A model generated the notes under the pieces. That model was not told where the DNA came from, did no database searches, and saw only the letters and a list, made by a program, of their open reading frames with translations. A DNA stretch of 25,446 nt from Caulobacter segnis (GTDB lineage: Bacteria > Pseudomonadota > Alphaproteobacteria > Caulobacterales > Caulobacteraceae): assembly GCF_003243465.1 (NCBI RefSeq), contig NZ_QFQZ01000071.1:1-25446 (forward strand), given 5' to 3'. The position numbers and the translations under genes were made by a program. How positions within the stretch are numbered: the first letter of the stretch is position 1; each line of letters opens with the position of its first letter. Positions 1 to 6,937 of the stretch are shown here, piece by piece.

Positions 1-127
1 CGAGGCCCCGTCGTTCGGCAAGCCTGTGCTGCTGTACGATCTGAAGTGCGCGGGCAGCCAAGCCTATCTGAAGCTGGCCCGCGAGGTGATCAGCCGCGAA
101 CGCGATCGCCAGGCCAAGGCGGCTTAG
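1..127 (+). CDS. parA: ParA chromosome-partitioning ATPase, C-terminal fragment
   Basis: The window opens inside this gene; the frame starting at base 2 runs 41 codons to a TAG stop at 125-127. The visible residues include the stretch LYDLKCAGSQAYLKLARE, which is typical of the last helices of chromosomal ParA ATPases. ParA binds DNA nonspecifically in its ATP form and drives movement of ParB-bound origins toward the cell poles. The ATPase motifs lie upstream of the window and cannot be checked. parB follows 82 bp downstream on the same strand, the usual parAB order, which supports the call more strongly than the fragment alone. The chromosomal origin is therefore expected to the left of this window. 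Confidence 0.9.
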   Translation, partial: EAPSFGKPVLLYDLKCAGSQAYLKLAREVISRERDRQAKAA

Positions 128-209
128 CGCCGCCTAGACCAGACCTTTGAAGTAGAACCGAAGCTTGATTGAGACAGTGATGGAGTCCGCCGTGGTGGGA
201 GAGCCGGGT

Positions 210-1094
210 ATGGCCGAGGGGCGTCGGGGACTGGGACGCGGTCTGTCCGCGCTGCTTGGCGAGGTTGAGGCCGCGCCGGCCCAGGCGCCGGGCGATCCGT
301 CGGCTGGATCGCGCGACGCGCCGATCGAGCTCTTGAAGCGCAATCCCGACCAGCCCCGCCGGACCTTCCGCGAGGAGGACCTGGAGGACCTGTCGAACTC
401 GATCCGCGAGAAGGGCGTCCTGCAGCCGATCCTGGTCCGCCCAGCGCCTGGCGCGCCGGGTGAATACCAGATCGTGGCGGGCGAGCGCCGCTGGCGGGCC
501 GCCCAGCGCGCCGGTCTGCGCAGCGTGCCGATCATGGTTCGCGAACTGGACGACCTGGCGGTGCTGGAGATCGGCATCATCGAAAACGTCCAGCGCGCCG
601 ACCTGAACGTTCTCGAAGAGGCGCTGTCCTACAAGGTGCTGATGGAGAGGTTCGAGCGCACCCAGGATGCGATCGCCCAGACCATCGGCAAGAGCCGCAG
701 CCATGTGGCCAACACCCTGCGCCTTCTGGCCCTACCGGAAGAGGTGCAGTCATACCTGGTCAGTGGCGAGCTATCGGCCGGCCACGCCCGGGCCATCGCC
801 GCCGCCGCCGACCCCGTCGGCCTGGCCAAGCAGATCATCGCCGGCGGGCTGTCGGTCCGTGAGACCGAGGCCCTGGCCCGTAAAGCCCCGACCGCGCCCT
901 CGGCCAAGAACAAGGGCGGACGTCCGCCCCGGGTGAAGGACACCGACACCCAGGCTCTCGAAGCGGACCTGTCATCGGTGCTGGGTCTCGACGTCACCAT
1001 TGACCATCGCGGCGGGGAGGGCGCGCTGACCATCCGCTACGCCACCCTCGAGCAGCTGGACGATCTTTGCAATCGACTGACCCGCGGGGTCTGA
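210..1094 (+). CDS. parB: ParB chromosome-partitioning CTPase / parS-binding protein
   Basis: ParB binds parS sites, slides on DNA as a CTP-dependent clamp and links the origin to ParA; in Caulobacter it also recruits MipZ to set the division site. The 294-residue product begins with RRGLGRGLSALL (5-16), the N-terminal ParA-interacting segment. It carries RNPDQPRR (44-51), the CTP-pocket motif GERRWRAA (91-98), ENVQRADL (125-132) and a helix-turn-helix at about 151-173. A C-terminal dimerisation domain ends in LDDLCNRLTRG. I chose ATG 210 rather than the in-frame ATG at 165 because conserved sequence starts there (MAEGRRGLGRG) and homologues start at this point. A GANTC methylation site (183-187) lies just upstream. 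The gene is followed by a strong intrinsic terminator. It is very likely essential in Caulobacter. Confidence 0.97.
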   Translation: MAEGRRGLGRGLSALLGEVEAAPAQAPGDPSAGSRDAPIELLKRNPDQPRRTFREEDLEDLSNSIREKGVLQPILVRPAPGAPGEYQIVAGERRWRAAQRAGLRSVPIMVRELDDLAVLEIGIIENVQRADLNVLEEALSYKVLMERFERTQDAIAQTIGKSRSHVANTLRLLALPEEVQSYLVSGELSAGHARAIAAAADPVGLAKQIIAGGLSVRETEALARKAPTAPSAKNKGGRPPRVKDTDTQALEADLSSVLGLDVTIDHRGGEGALTIRYATLEQLDDLCNRLTRGV

Positions 1095-1095
1095 T

Positions 1096-1149
1096 CACAC
1101 GCACTCAAAAAGCGTGTGGATGAGCGATTTTTCGGGAGCCGAAAATCGC
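1096..1149 (+). other. Two hairpins directly after parB
   Basis: A 7-bp stem CACACGC/GCGTGTG (1096-1102 with 1112-1118, 9-nt A-rich loop) begins two bases after the parB stop codon. A second hairpin (1124-1149) pairs GCGATTTT with AAAATCGC and continues through CGG/CCG across one bulged T, leaving a GAG loop. Neither has a convincing T-tract after it, so they look like mRNA 3'-end structures ahead of the terminator at 1167. This is a structural observation only. Confidence 0.5.
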
Positions 1150-1166
1150 CTCTGTCGTGCACCGAG

Positions 1167-1200
1167 CGGCGCCTCTCCGTACTCCCGGAGGCGCCGTTTT
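1167..1200 (+). terminator. Intrinsic terminator downstream of parB
   Basis: The stem CGGCGCCTC (1167-1175) pairs perfectly with GAGGCGCCG (1188-1196) around a 12-nt loop and is followed immediately by TTTT (1197-1200). This is a classic rho-independent signature reading on the plus strand, 73 bp after the parB stop. The U-tract is short, so efficiency is uncertain. Confidence 0.75.
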
Positions 1201-1335
1201 CGTGAGGCGAAGGCGGTTTACCGGGTTTTCGGCCGCAAGCGCTTGTGGGGTAAGGCTTTCTCGAAAAGCATCCACAGAGGCGCAAACAGGGTGTTTTGGG
1301 GCGGTTTTCGGGCTTCCCAACGCCCGCCCCATTCC
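1201..1335. other. Unassigned part of the parB-holA convergent gap
   Basis: No credible coding frame is present between the parB terminator and repeat A copy 1. The stretch contains the 10-bp palindrome CAAGCGCTTG (1236-1245), bracketed by TTTACC and GGGTAA, which could extend it into a larger hairpin. It also holds G-rich and C-rich blocks (GGGGCGG and CCGCCCC) that could pair near 1296-1330. I cannot assign a function. A small RNA or degenerate repeat is possible. Confidence 0.3.
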
Positions 1336-1446
1336 GTGTCATCCCGGAAGCCTCGTAGAGGCTATTCGGGACCCAGGGGGCGCGTGAACGCCGTGCGAGC
1401 CGCCCCTGGGTCCCGGCTCTTCGCTGCGCCTCGGCCGGGATGACAC
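1336..1446 (+). repeat. Palindromic intergenic repeat, family A copy 1
   Basis: The element is bounded by a perfect 12-bp inverted repeat, GTGTCATCCCGG at 1336-1347 and its complement ending at 1446. Inside are a small hairpin AGCCTC/GAGGCT and a longer stem pairing GGGACCCAGGGG with CCCCTGGGTCCC. A second copy in opposite orientation lies at 9890-9993. Both sit between convergent genes. GTCATCCCGG-type palindromes are common intergenic repeats in alphaproteobacterial genomes. It does not encode a protein. Confidence 0.85.
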
Positions 1447-1464
1447 CTAAAGAGGCGAAGGTCT

Positions 1465-2517
1465 CTACAGCCCCAGTCGCCGCGCGCGTCCCGCGATGCC
1501 CAGCGCCAGGCGCTCGGCGATCAGTTGGTCGGGCGAGCCGGAGGTCTTGCAGGCGCGGTCGGCGTTGAGGACCTCGCCCTGGACCTCGAGGATGGCCTCC
1601 AGGTTCCAGGCGCGGGCCTGGCGGAGGAACTCGCGCTCCTGCTTCCAGAAGACGCCCGAGGCCTTGGCGGCGGCCTGCAGGTCGACGCCGTTCTTGTGCA
1701 GGGTCAGGACGCGCCGCAGGCGGCCCAGATAGTAACTGATGGCCCGGACGGCGGCGGGGCCGCCTTCGCCCTCGGCGGCGGCGCGGCGCAGGGCCGCCTG
1801 GGCCGCCCCCACCTTGCCGCCGAACGCGTCGGCGGCCGCGTCGCTGAGCGAGGCCTCGGGCTCGACGCCCAGGAAATCGGTCAGGTCGGCGGCGGTGGCG
1901 TTGATCCCGCTGCCCGGGCCGAGATAGAGGGCCAGCCGTTCGATCTCGGCCCGCGCGACGCCGCGCTCCTTGGGCAGGCGCGAGACGAACAGATCCAGGG
2001 CTTCGCTGTTCAGGCTGACCTTATCGCCCGCCAGGGTGTCGCGCGTCAGGCGGGCCAGGTCGCCGGCCTCGTCCTCGTAGCAGGGGATGACGGCGCAGCC
2101 CTGCGCCTTCTCACCGACCTTGCGCAGCTGGGAGTCGCGGCCCAGGGCCCCGGCCTCAATCAGAAAGAAGGCGTCGGGGTTCAGCTTGCCCTCGACGTGC
2201 CGGGTGACGGCCTCGGCGGCGGCCTTGTCCGGACCGGCCTTCTCGCCGTTCAGGCGCAGGCGCACCAGGCGCCGGCCGCCCATCAGCGACATCGCCGAAA
2301 GCTCGTCCTCCAGCTTGGCCGGATCGGCCTCGACGTCGCTCTCGGTCAGCTGGGCGGTGTCGAAGGGATCGTCCGGCCGTTCGACCACGCGCCGGGCGAG
2401 AGCGTTGGCGCGATCGCGCACGACGCCGCGGTCCTTGCCGTAGATGACCACGGCCCGGATGTCCGGGGTCGGCTCCTTCAGGAAGCGTTCGACGTCCGGA
2501 CGCTTGGAGAGGATCAT
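1465..2517 (-). CDS. holA: DNA polymerase III subunit delta
   Basis: The delta subunit opens the beta sliding clamp as part of the clamp-loader complex of the replicative polymerase. The 350-residue product matches the family length. The N-terminal region AVVIYGKDRGVVRDRANALARRV resembles the degenerate AAA+ start of HolA, followed by the LMGGRRLVRLR segment near residue 80 and a helical C-terminal collar domain ending in LIAERLALGIAGRARRLGL. There is no functional Walker A motif, as expected for delta. The ATG overlaps the upstream lptE stop codon by one base (TAATG), so translation is probably coupled. It is the last gene of the leuS-lptE-holA transcript and converges on parB. The assignment rests on overall pattern and the conserved lptE-holA order. 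Confidence 0.9.
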   Translation of the reverse strand: MILSKRPDVERFLKEPTPDIRAVVIYGKDRGVVRDRANALARRVVERPDDPFDTAQLTESDVEADPAKLEDELSAMSLMGGRRLVRLRLNGEKAGPDKAAAEAVTRHVEGKLNPDAFFLIEAGALGRDSQLRKVGEKAQGCAVIPCYEDEAGDLARLTRDTLAGDKVSLNSEALDLFVSRLPKERGVARAEIERLALYLGPGSGINATAADLTDFLGVEPEASLSDAAADAFGGKVGAAQAALRRAAAEGEGGPAAVRAISYYLGRLRRVLTLHKNGVDLQAAAKASGVFWKQEREFLRQARAWNLEAILEVQGEVLNADRACKTSGSPDQLIAERLALGIAGRARRLGL

Positions 2518-3014
2518 TAGGCCGGCTTCCGGCCCGCCAGCCAGGTGGCGAGGTCCAGCTGGATCTTGCGCGCCGCCTCGGTCGCCGCGCGCTCCTGGCC
2601 GTCCTGCTGGGCGGCGATGGCGGCGTAGGGCTGGTCGGCCGAGTCGTAGGTCACCGAGACCTCGGTAAAGCCCTTGTGGACCTCCGCGCCCGTCTTGGCG
2701 TCCAGCAGGCGCCAGGTGACGCCCATGCGCAGCTCGTAGCGGTTGGCGACGTTGTCGAGGCGGACGCCGCGGGCGAAGCGCTTCTCGTCGACCGAGAACG
2801 CCAGCCTGTAGGCCGCCGGCGAGCCCTGGCGATGGGCCAGGGCGTCGTCCAGCTGTTCGCGCAGCAGGTAGCCGCCACGACCCTCGGCGGCGATCGTCTC
2901 GATGCCCGACAGGCCGCCCTCGACGCCCGGACGGCCATAGAGGGGGGTGAAGCCGCAGGCCGACATGCCAAGGCTCGAAAGCGCCAGGGCGCCGATCAGC
3001 AGGAAGCGTTTCAT
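2517..3014 (-). CDS. lptE: LPS-assembly lipoprotein LptE
   Basis: LptE is the outer-membrane lipoprotein that plugs the LptD barrel and helps deliver lipopolysaccharide to the cell surface. The 165-residue product starts with a lipoprotein signal peptide whose lipobox (GMSAC) places the lipidated cysteine at residue 20. It is followed by GFTPLYG, the characteristic opening of mature LptE proteins. The remainder fits the small alpha/beta LptE fold (RYELRMGVTWRLLD near 90-105). The start lies 5 nt after the leuS stop, and the stop overlaps the holA start, so the three genes form one unit. The leuS-lptE-holA order is widely conserved in proteobacteria and supports the call despite weak sequence conservation of the family. 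Confidence 0.9.
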   Translation of the reverse strand: MKRFLLIGALALSSLGMSACGFTPLYGRPGVEGGLSGIETIAAEGRGGYLLREQLDDALAHRQGSPAAYRLAFSVDEKRFARGVRLDNVANRYELRMGVTWRLLDAKTGAEVHKGFTEVSVTYDSADQPYAAIAAQQDGQERAATEAARKIQLDLATWLAGRKPA

Positions 3015-3019
3015 CGGTC

Positions 3020-5605
3020 TCAGTTGGCCACGATGTTGACGATGCGGTCCTTCACGACGATCACCTTGCGGACCGTCAGGCCTTCAAGGTGGGCCAGGAC
3101 GTTCGGATCCGCCAGCGCGATTTTCTGGACCTCGTCCTCGGCCGCGCCGGCCTTGACCTTGATCTCGCCCCGGCGCTTGCCGTTGATCTGGATCGGCAGG
3201 ACGCGCTCGTCGTCCGCGGCCAGGGCCGGGTCGGCCTTGGGCCAGGGCGCGTTCACGACCATGCCCTCGCCGCCGATGCGAGCCCAGGCTTCTTCGGCCA
3301 GGTGCGGGGTGAACGGGGCGACCAGGCGGGCCAGGATGTTCAGGGCCTCGGCGCGGGCCGCCAGGACGGCGTTCGAGGCGCCTTCCGCCGGAGCGGCCTT
3401 CAGGGCGTTCAGGAACTCGTACAGGCGCGCCACGCCGCTGTTGAAGCGGAAGCCCTCGATGCTGTCGGTGACGAAGCCGATCAGCTTGTGGGCCGCCTTG
3501 CGCAGGGCCAGGGCGGCCTCGTCGCTGGCGTCATGGGCGAAGTCGCCGGCCGGCTGGCTGTCGAACTCGTTCCACAGACGGTGCGTGAAGCGCCAGGACC
3601 CCTCGACACCCGAATTGGTCCACTGGACGTCGCGCTCGGGCGGGCTGTCGGACATCACGAACAGGCGCGCGCTGTCGACGCCGTAGGCCTCGAAGATGTC
3701 CTCGGGGGCGACGACGTTCTTCTTGGACTTCGACATCTTCTCGATGTCGCCGATGATGATCGGCGCGCCGGTCTTGGCGTGGGTGGCCGAGCGGCTATTG
3801 CCCTCGACCTTGATCACCACGTCCGACGGCTCGACCCACTCGCCGGCCTCGTTCTTGTAGGCCTCGTGGGTGACCATGCCTTGCGTGAACAGGCCCGCGA
3901 ACGGCTCTTCCACCGAGACCAGGCCCTCGTCCTTCAGGGCGCGGGTGATGAAGCGGGCGTACAGCAGGTGCAGGATCGCGTGCTCGACGCCACCGATATA
4001 CTGGTCCACGGGCAGCCAGTAGTCGGCCGCGGCCTTGCCGACCGGCTCGACGGCCTTCGTGTCGGCGAAGCGGGCGAAGTACCAGCTGGAGTCGATGAAG
4101 GTGTCCAGCGTGTCGGTCTCGCGCTCGGCCTTGCCGCCGCAGGACGGGCAGGTCGTGTGGCGCCAGGTCGGGTGACGCAGCAGCGGGTTGCCCGGCTTGT
4201 CGAAGGTCACGTCCTCGGGCAGGGCGACCGGCAGCTGGTCTTCCGGCACGGGGACGACGCCGCAGGTCTCGCAGTGGATGACCGGGATCGGGCAGCCCCA
4301 GTACCGCTGGCGCGAGACGCCCCAGTCACGCAGGCGATAGACGGTCGCGCCCTGGCCCTGGCCGGCCGCCTCGATGCGCGCCACGGCCTCGGCCTTGGCG
4401 CTCTCGACGTCCAGGCCGTCCAGGAATTGCGAGTTGAAGATCTTGCCGGGGCCGACATAGGCCTCCCTGCCGACCTGGAAGGTCGCCGGATCCTCGCCGC
4501 CCGGCAGCACGACGGGCTTCACCGGCAGGTCGTACTTGCGGGCGAAGTCCAGGTCGCGCTGGTCGTGGGCCGGGCAGGCGAAGATCGCGCCGGTGCCGTA
4601 ATCCATCAGGATGAAGTTGGCGATCCAGACGGGCAGGGTGATCGACGGGTCCAGCGGGTGCTTGACCCGCAGGCCGGTGTCGTAGCCCAGCTTCTCGGCG
4701 CTCTCGATCTCGGCTTCCGAGGTGCCGCCCTTGCGGCAGTCGGCGATGAATTGCTGGATCTGCGGGTTCTCGACCGCCAGCTGTTCGGCCAGCGGGTGCT
4801 CGGGAGCGATGCCGACGAAGCTGGCGCCGAACAGGGTGTCGGGACGGGTGGTGTAGACCTCCAGCCCCTCGGCCAGGCCGTCGGGGGCCTCGCCGTCGAA
4901 CTGGAACTTGAAGCGCAGGCCTTTGGAGCGGCCGATCCAGTTCTCCTGCATCAGGCGAACCTTGTCTGGCCAGCGGTCCAGGGTCTTCAGGCCGTCGATC
5001 AGGGCGTCGGCATAGTCGGTGATGCGCAGAAACCACTGGGTCAGCTTGCGCTTCTCGACCGTCGCGCCCGAGCGCCAGCCCTTGCCGTCGATGACCTGCT
5101 CGTTGGCCAGGACGGTCATGTCGACCGGGTCCCAGTTGACCGAGGCTTCCTTGCGATAGACCAGGCCGCGCTTCAGCAGGCGCAGGAACCAGGCCTGCTG
5201 CTTGCCGTAGTATTCCGGGTCGCAGGTCGCGAACTCGCGCGACCAGTCGACCGAGATGCCCAGCGACTTCAGCTGCTCGCGCATGGCGGCGATGTTGTCG
5301 TAGGTCCAGCCCTTGGGGTGGACGCCGCGCTCCATGGCCGCGTTCTCGGCGGGCATCCCGAAGGCGTCCCAGCCCATCGGGTGCAGCACGTTGAAGCCCT
5401 GGGCGCGCTTGTAGCGGGCCACCACGTCGCCCATGGCGTAGTTGCGCACGTGGCCCATGTGGATGCGGCCCGACGGGTACGGGAACATCTCGAGGACGTA
5501 GTATTTCGGACGGCCGTCGTTGATCTCGCCGGTCTTGAAGACGTCGGCCTTCGCCCAGGCTTCACGCCACTTGGGCTCGGTGTCTTTGGGATTGTAGCGG
5601 GCCAT
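3020..5605 (-). CDS. leuS: Leucyl-tRNA synthetase
   Basis: This class I synthetase charges tRNA-Leu with leucine in the cytoplasm. The 861-residue length is typical for bacterial LeuRS. The nucleotide-binding motif HMGH is at 49-52 and KMSKS at 623-627. The CP1 editing domain includes the threonine-rich TTRPDTLFG (252-260) and the ACPAHDQRD segment (343-351), which holds the conserved editing aspartate. Cysteine pairs CETCG (445-449) and CPSCG (486-490) suggest a zinc-binding knuckle. The C-terminal domain ends in VRKVIVVKDRIVNIVAN. It is the first gene of the leuS-lptE-holA unit. A GANTC methylation site (5646-5650) lies about 40 bp upstream of the start. No Shine-Dalgarno sequence is obvious before the ATG. 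Confidence 0.99.
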   Translation of the reverse strand: MARYNPKDTEPKWREAWAKADVFKTGEINDGRPKYYVLEMFPYPSGRIHMGHVRNYAMGDVVARYKRAQGFNVLHPMGWDAFGMPAENAAMERGVHPKGWTYDNIAAMREQLKSLGISVDWSREFATCDPEYYGKQQAWFLRLLKRGLVYRKEASVNWDPVDMTVLANEQVIDGKGWRSGATVEKRKLTQWFLRITDYADALIDGLKTLDRWPDKVRLMQENWIGRSKGLRFKFQFDGEAPDGLAEGLEVYTTRPDTLFGASFVGIAPEHPLAEQLAVENPQIQQFIADCRKGGTSEAEIESAEKLGYDTGLRVKHPLDPSITLPVWIANFILMDYGTGAIFACPAHDQRDLDFARKYDLPVKPVVLPGGEDPATFQVGREAYVGPGKIFNSQFLDGLDVESAKAEAVARIEAAGQGQGATVYRLRDWGVSRQRYWGCPIPVIHCETCGVVPVPEDQLPVALPEDVTFDKPGNPLLRHPTWRHTTCPSCGGKAERETDTLDTFIDSSWYFARFADTKAVEPVGKAAADYWLPVDQYIGGVEHAILHLLYARFITRALKDEGLVSVEEPFAGLFTQGMVTHEAYKNEAGEWVEPSDVVIKVEGNSRSATHAKTGAPIIIGDIEKMSKSKKNVVAPEDIFEAYGVDSARLFVMSDSPPERDVQWTNSGVEGSWRFTHRLWNEFDSQPAGDFAHDASDEAALALRKAAHKLIGFVTDSIEGFRFNSGVARLYEFLNALKAAPAEGASNAVLAARAEALNILARLVAPFTPHLAEEAWARIGGEGMVVNAPWPKADPALAADDERVLPIQINGKRRGEIKVKAGAAEDEVQKIALADPNVLAHLEGLTVRKVIVVKDRIVNIVAN

Positions 5606-5703
5606 CGGAAACCAGGTCTTGGATGCGGAAAAGCGCCCCGAAGGCGAGTCCGCATCAAGAGTAAGCGGTTTCGCGGCCGGAGCGCGCAGGAATATAGGAA
5701 GCC

Positions 5704-5732
5704 GGGGTCCTCTTCGCTCGGAAGAAGACCCC
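5704..5732 (-). terminator. Probable terminator hairpin after the DUF3576 lipoprotein gene
   Basis: GGGGTCCTCTTC (5704-5715) pairs with GAAGAAGACCCC (5721-5732) around a 5-nt loop; the single mismatch is a G-U wobble when read on the minus strand. It lies 8 bp after the DUF3576 gene stop. The following minus-strand bases (GGCTTCCTATATT) are only weakly T-rich, so the hairpin may instead be an mRNA 3' end or attenuator ahead of leuS. Confidence 0.5.
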
Positions 5733-5740
5733 GCCGGGCC

Positions 5741-6253
5741 TTAGCCCCGGATGTTCGAGAGGCGAAGCTGACGGGCGCGGGTCAGGATCGCGTTTTCGAT
5801 GTCGGTGGCGGTCTGGTCGGCGACCGGCGCGTCGACCCAATTGCCGTTCGCGTCCTTGGACTGCTTGAACACCGTGACGTTCAGGCCGTCGGCGCGCAGG
5901 CGGGTGTCCAGGATATAGACCGTCGCCTTGAAGCGCTCGGCCGGCGTTTCCGGGTTCACGTACCAGTCGGTGATGATCACGCCGCCGTACGGGTCGGCCG
6001 AGGCCAGCGGCATGAAGGCCAGGGTGTCGAGGCTGGCGCGCCACAGATAGCCGTTGACGCCGATCGAGCCCTCGGTCGCCGGAGCCTTGCTCCCGCCGCC
6101 GAAGCGCTTGAACGGGTTCAGGCCGGGCTCGTCGCTCTGCGTCGAGAACGTCTTGGGGGGCTTGTTGCTGCTGCAGGCCGACACGCCCAGCATGGACAGA
6201 GCCAGGACGCCCGCGGCGACGCCGCGCATCACAGACCCACGCTCAAACGCCAT
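5741..6253 (-). CDS. DUF3576 domain lipoprotein
   Basis: This 170-residue protein has a lipoprotein signal peptide with lipobox VSAC (cysteine 27), so it should be anchored in the envelope. The mature part contains VNGYLWRASLDTLAFMPL and GGVIITDWYVNPETPAERF, the conserved core of the DUF3576 family. That family is typical of alphaproteobacteria and its molecular role is not known to me. I chose ATG 6253 over upstream starts because GGAGCGAGG lies a few bases before it and the signal peptide begins there. It sits upstream of leuS on the same strand but is probably separately terminated. It is divergent from ntrZ, with a 267-bp shared control region carrying three GANTC sites. Confidence 0.87.
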   Translation of the reverse strand: MAFERGSVMRGVAAGVLALSMLGVSACSSNKPPKTFSTQSDEPGLNPFKRFGGGSKAPATEGSIGVNGYLWRASLDTLAFMPLASADPYGGVIITDWYVNPETPAERFKATVYILDTRLRADGLNVTVFKQSKDANGNWVDAPVADQTATDIENAILTRARQLRLSNIRG

Positions 6254-6323
6254 ATTACCTCGCTCCAATGTCTCGCCGGCGCGACGTGCGCTCGCCTGGC
6301 GCGCCCCCGCGGCCGGGAGCCGG

Positions 6324-6349
6324 TCTATAGCATGGCCGCGCCGCCTCAA
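6324..6349 (-). promoter_or_regulatory. Candidate housekeeping promoter for the DUF3576 gene
   Basis: Read on the minus strand, TTGAGGC (6343-6349) and GCTATAGA (6324-6331) are separated by 11 bp. This resembles the Caulobacter sigma-73 consensus (TTGaCGS, 10-14 bp, GCTAnAWC). It would give a leader of about 60 nt to the ATG at 6253. It is a sequence match only. Confidence 0.45.
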
Positions 6350-6354
6350 AACAG

Positions 6355-6393
6355 GAATCGCGTGACCTCATCGCCACACGAGTCGATTGAATC
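6355..6393. promoter_or_regulatory. Cluster of three GANTC (CcrM methylation) sites
   Basis: GAATC occurs at 6355-6359 and 6389-6393, and GAGTC at 6380-6384, all within 39 bp of the divergent DUF3576/ntrZ control region. CcrM methylates GANTC in Caulobacter, and the methylated sites recruit GcrA to sigma-70 promoters. The sites themselves are seen directly; the regulatory role is inferred. Confidence 0.7.
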
Positions 6394-6400
6394 GTACAAT
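6380..6400 (+). promoter_or_regulatory. Candidate ntrZ promoter -10 region with embedded GANTC sites
   Basis: TACAAT (6395-6400) is a 5/6 match to the sigma-70 -10 box, and two GANTC sites fall just upstream, where the spacer would lie. No good -35 box is present, which would fit an activator-dependent promoter such as a GcrA target. An alternative weaker match lies downstream: TTGACC (6428-6433), 17 bp, TTAATC (6451-6456). The choice between them needs transcript 5'-end data. Confidence 0.35.
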
Positions 6401-6520
6401 ACGAGCGGAACTGCGACCAAAGGCCGGTTGACCGCGTTTCGGCCAAGCCTTTAATCCAAAAGGCAAGGGGCCTGTCCTATAAGGGATGGGTGGGGTTAAT
6501 CGAGTGGGCTCTGAGTAGCG

Positions 6521-6931
6521 ATGGTCGCGAAGCGTTTCTTCCTGGCGGGGGCCGCCGCGTTGATCCTGACGGGATCGGCGCCGATGGCGTTCGCCCAGGC
6601 CAAGCCGCACGCGGTCGCGCCGGACTTCAGCGCCAAGAACGACTTCACCAGCGCCGCCGCCGGCGTCCAATATCCGCAGGATGACAAGCGCACCCTGCGT
6701 TGGGACGCCAAGAAGGGCCGCTGGGGCCTGAAGCTGGACCTCGACCAGCCTTCCAGCCGCGAAATGGAAATGCAGGACGTCCAGGCCGGGGCCTATTTCA
6801 AGGTCACGCCGTCGATCCGCGTCGGCGGCGCCGTCAGCCTGGGCGAGTCCAACCCGGCCCTGGCCGCGCGCAAGGCCCAACAGCCCGAGGCCGCGCCGCG
6901 CGTCCGCCTCGAGACCGCCTTTAAGTTCTAG
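6521..6931 (+). CDS. ntrZ: NtrZ family periplasmic regulatory protein
   Basis: NtrZ is a small periplasmic protein reported in Caulobacter to restrain the NtrY sensor kinase of the NtrY-NtrX system, which interacts with ChvG-ChvI envelope signalling. The 136-residue product has a clear signal peptide with an AFA|QA cleavage site after residue 25. The mature part has a WDAKKGRWGLKLDLD core and a glycine-rich segment (FKVTPSIRVGGAVSLGE), and the protein ends in RVRLETAFKF. The position a few genes from parAB matches the Caulobacter ntrZ locus. The C-terminal strand, ending in phenylalanine with alternating hydrophobics, resembles an outer-membrane beta-strand. The family call rests on remembered sequence and position. 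Confidence 0.82.
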   Translation: MVAKRFFLAGAAALILTGSAPMAFAQAKPHAVAPDFSAKNDFTSAAAGVQYPQDDKRTLRWDAKKGRWGLKLDLDQPSSREMEMQDVQAGAYFKVTPSIRVGGAVSLGESNPALAARKAQQPEAAPRVRLETAFKF

Positions 6932-6937
6932 TCCGGT

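Noticed and set aside
165..209. Upstream ATG extending ParB by 15 residues
   Set aside because: Homologues begin at the MxEGRRGLGRG motif, and the extra residues look non-coding.
128..1464. parS sites near parAB
   Set aside because: I looked for the TGTTTCACGTGAAACA-type palindrome. CACGTG cores elsewhere in the window (for example near 12550 and 22886) lie in coding sequence and lack the flanking arms.
3089..6454. Very long open frame (about 1,120 codons) on the plus strand opposite leuS
   Set aside because: It is a GC-rich antisense shadow of leuS and the DUF3576 gene, with low-complexity L/G/V/R/A/D composition and no domain; leuS motifs are complete on the other strand.
6254..6520. CtrA binding motif (TTAA-N7-TTAA) upstream of ntrZ
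   Set aside because: TTAA occurs at 6451 and 6496 but the spacing is far too large.
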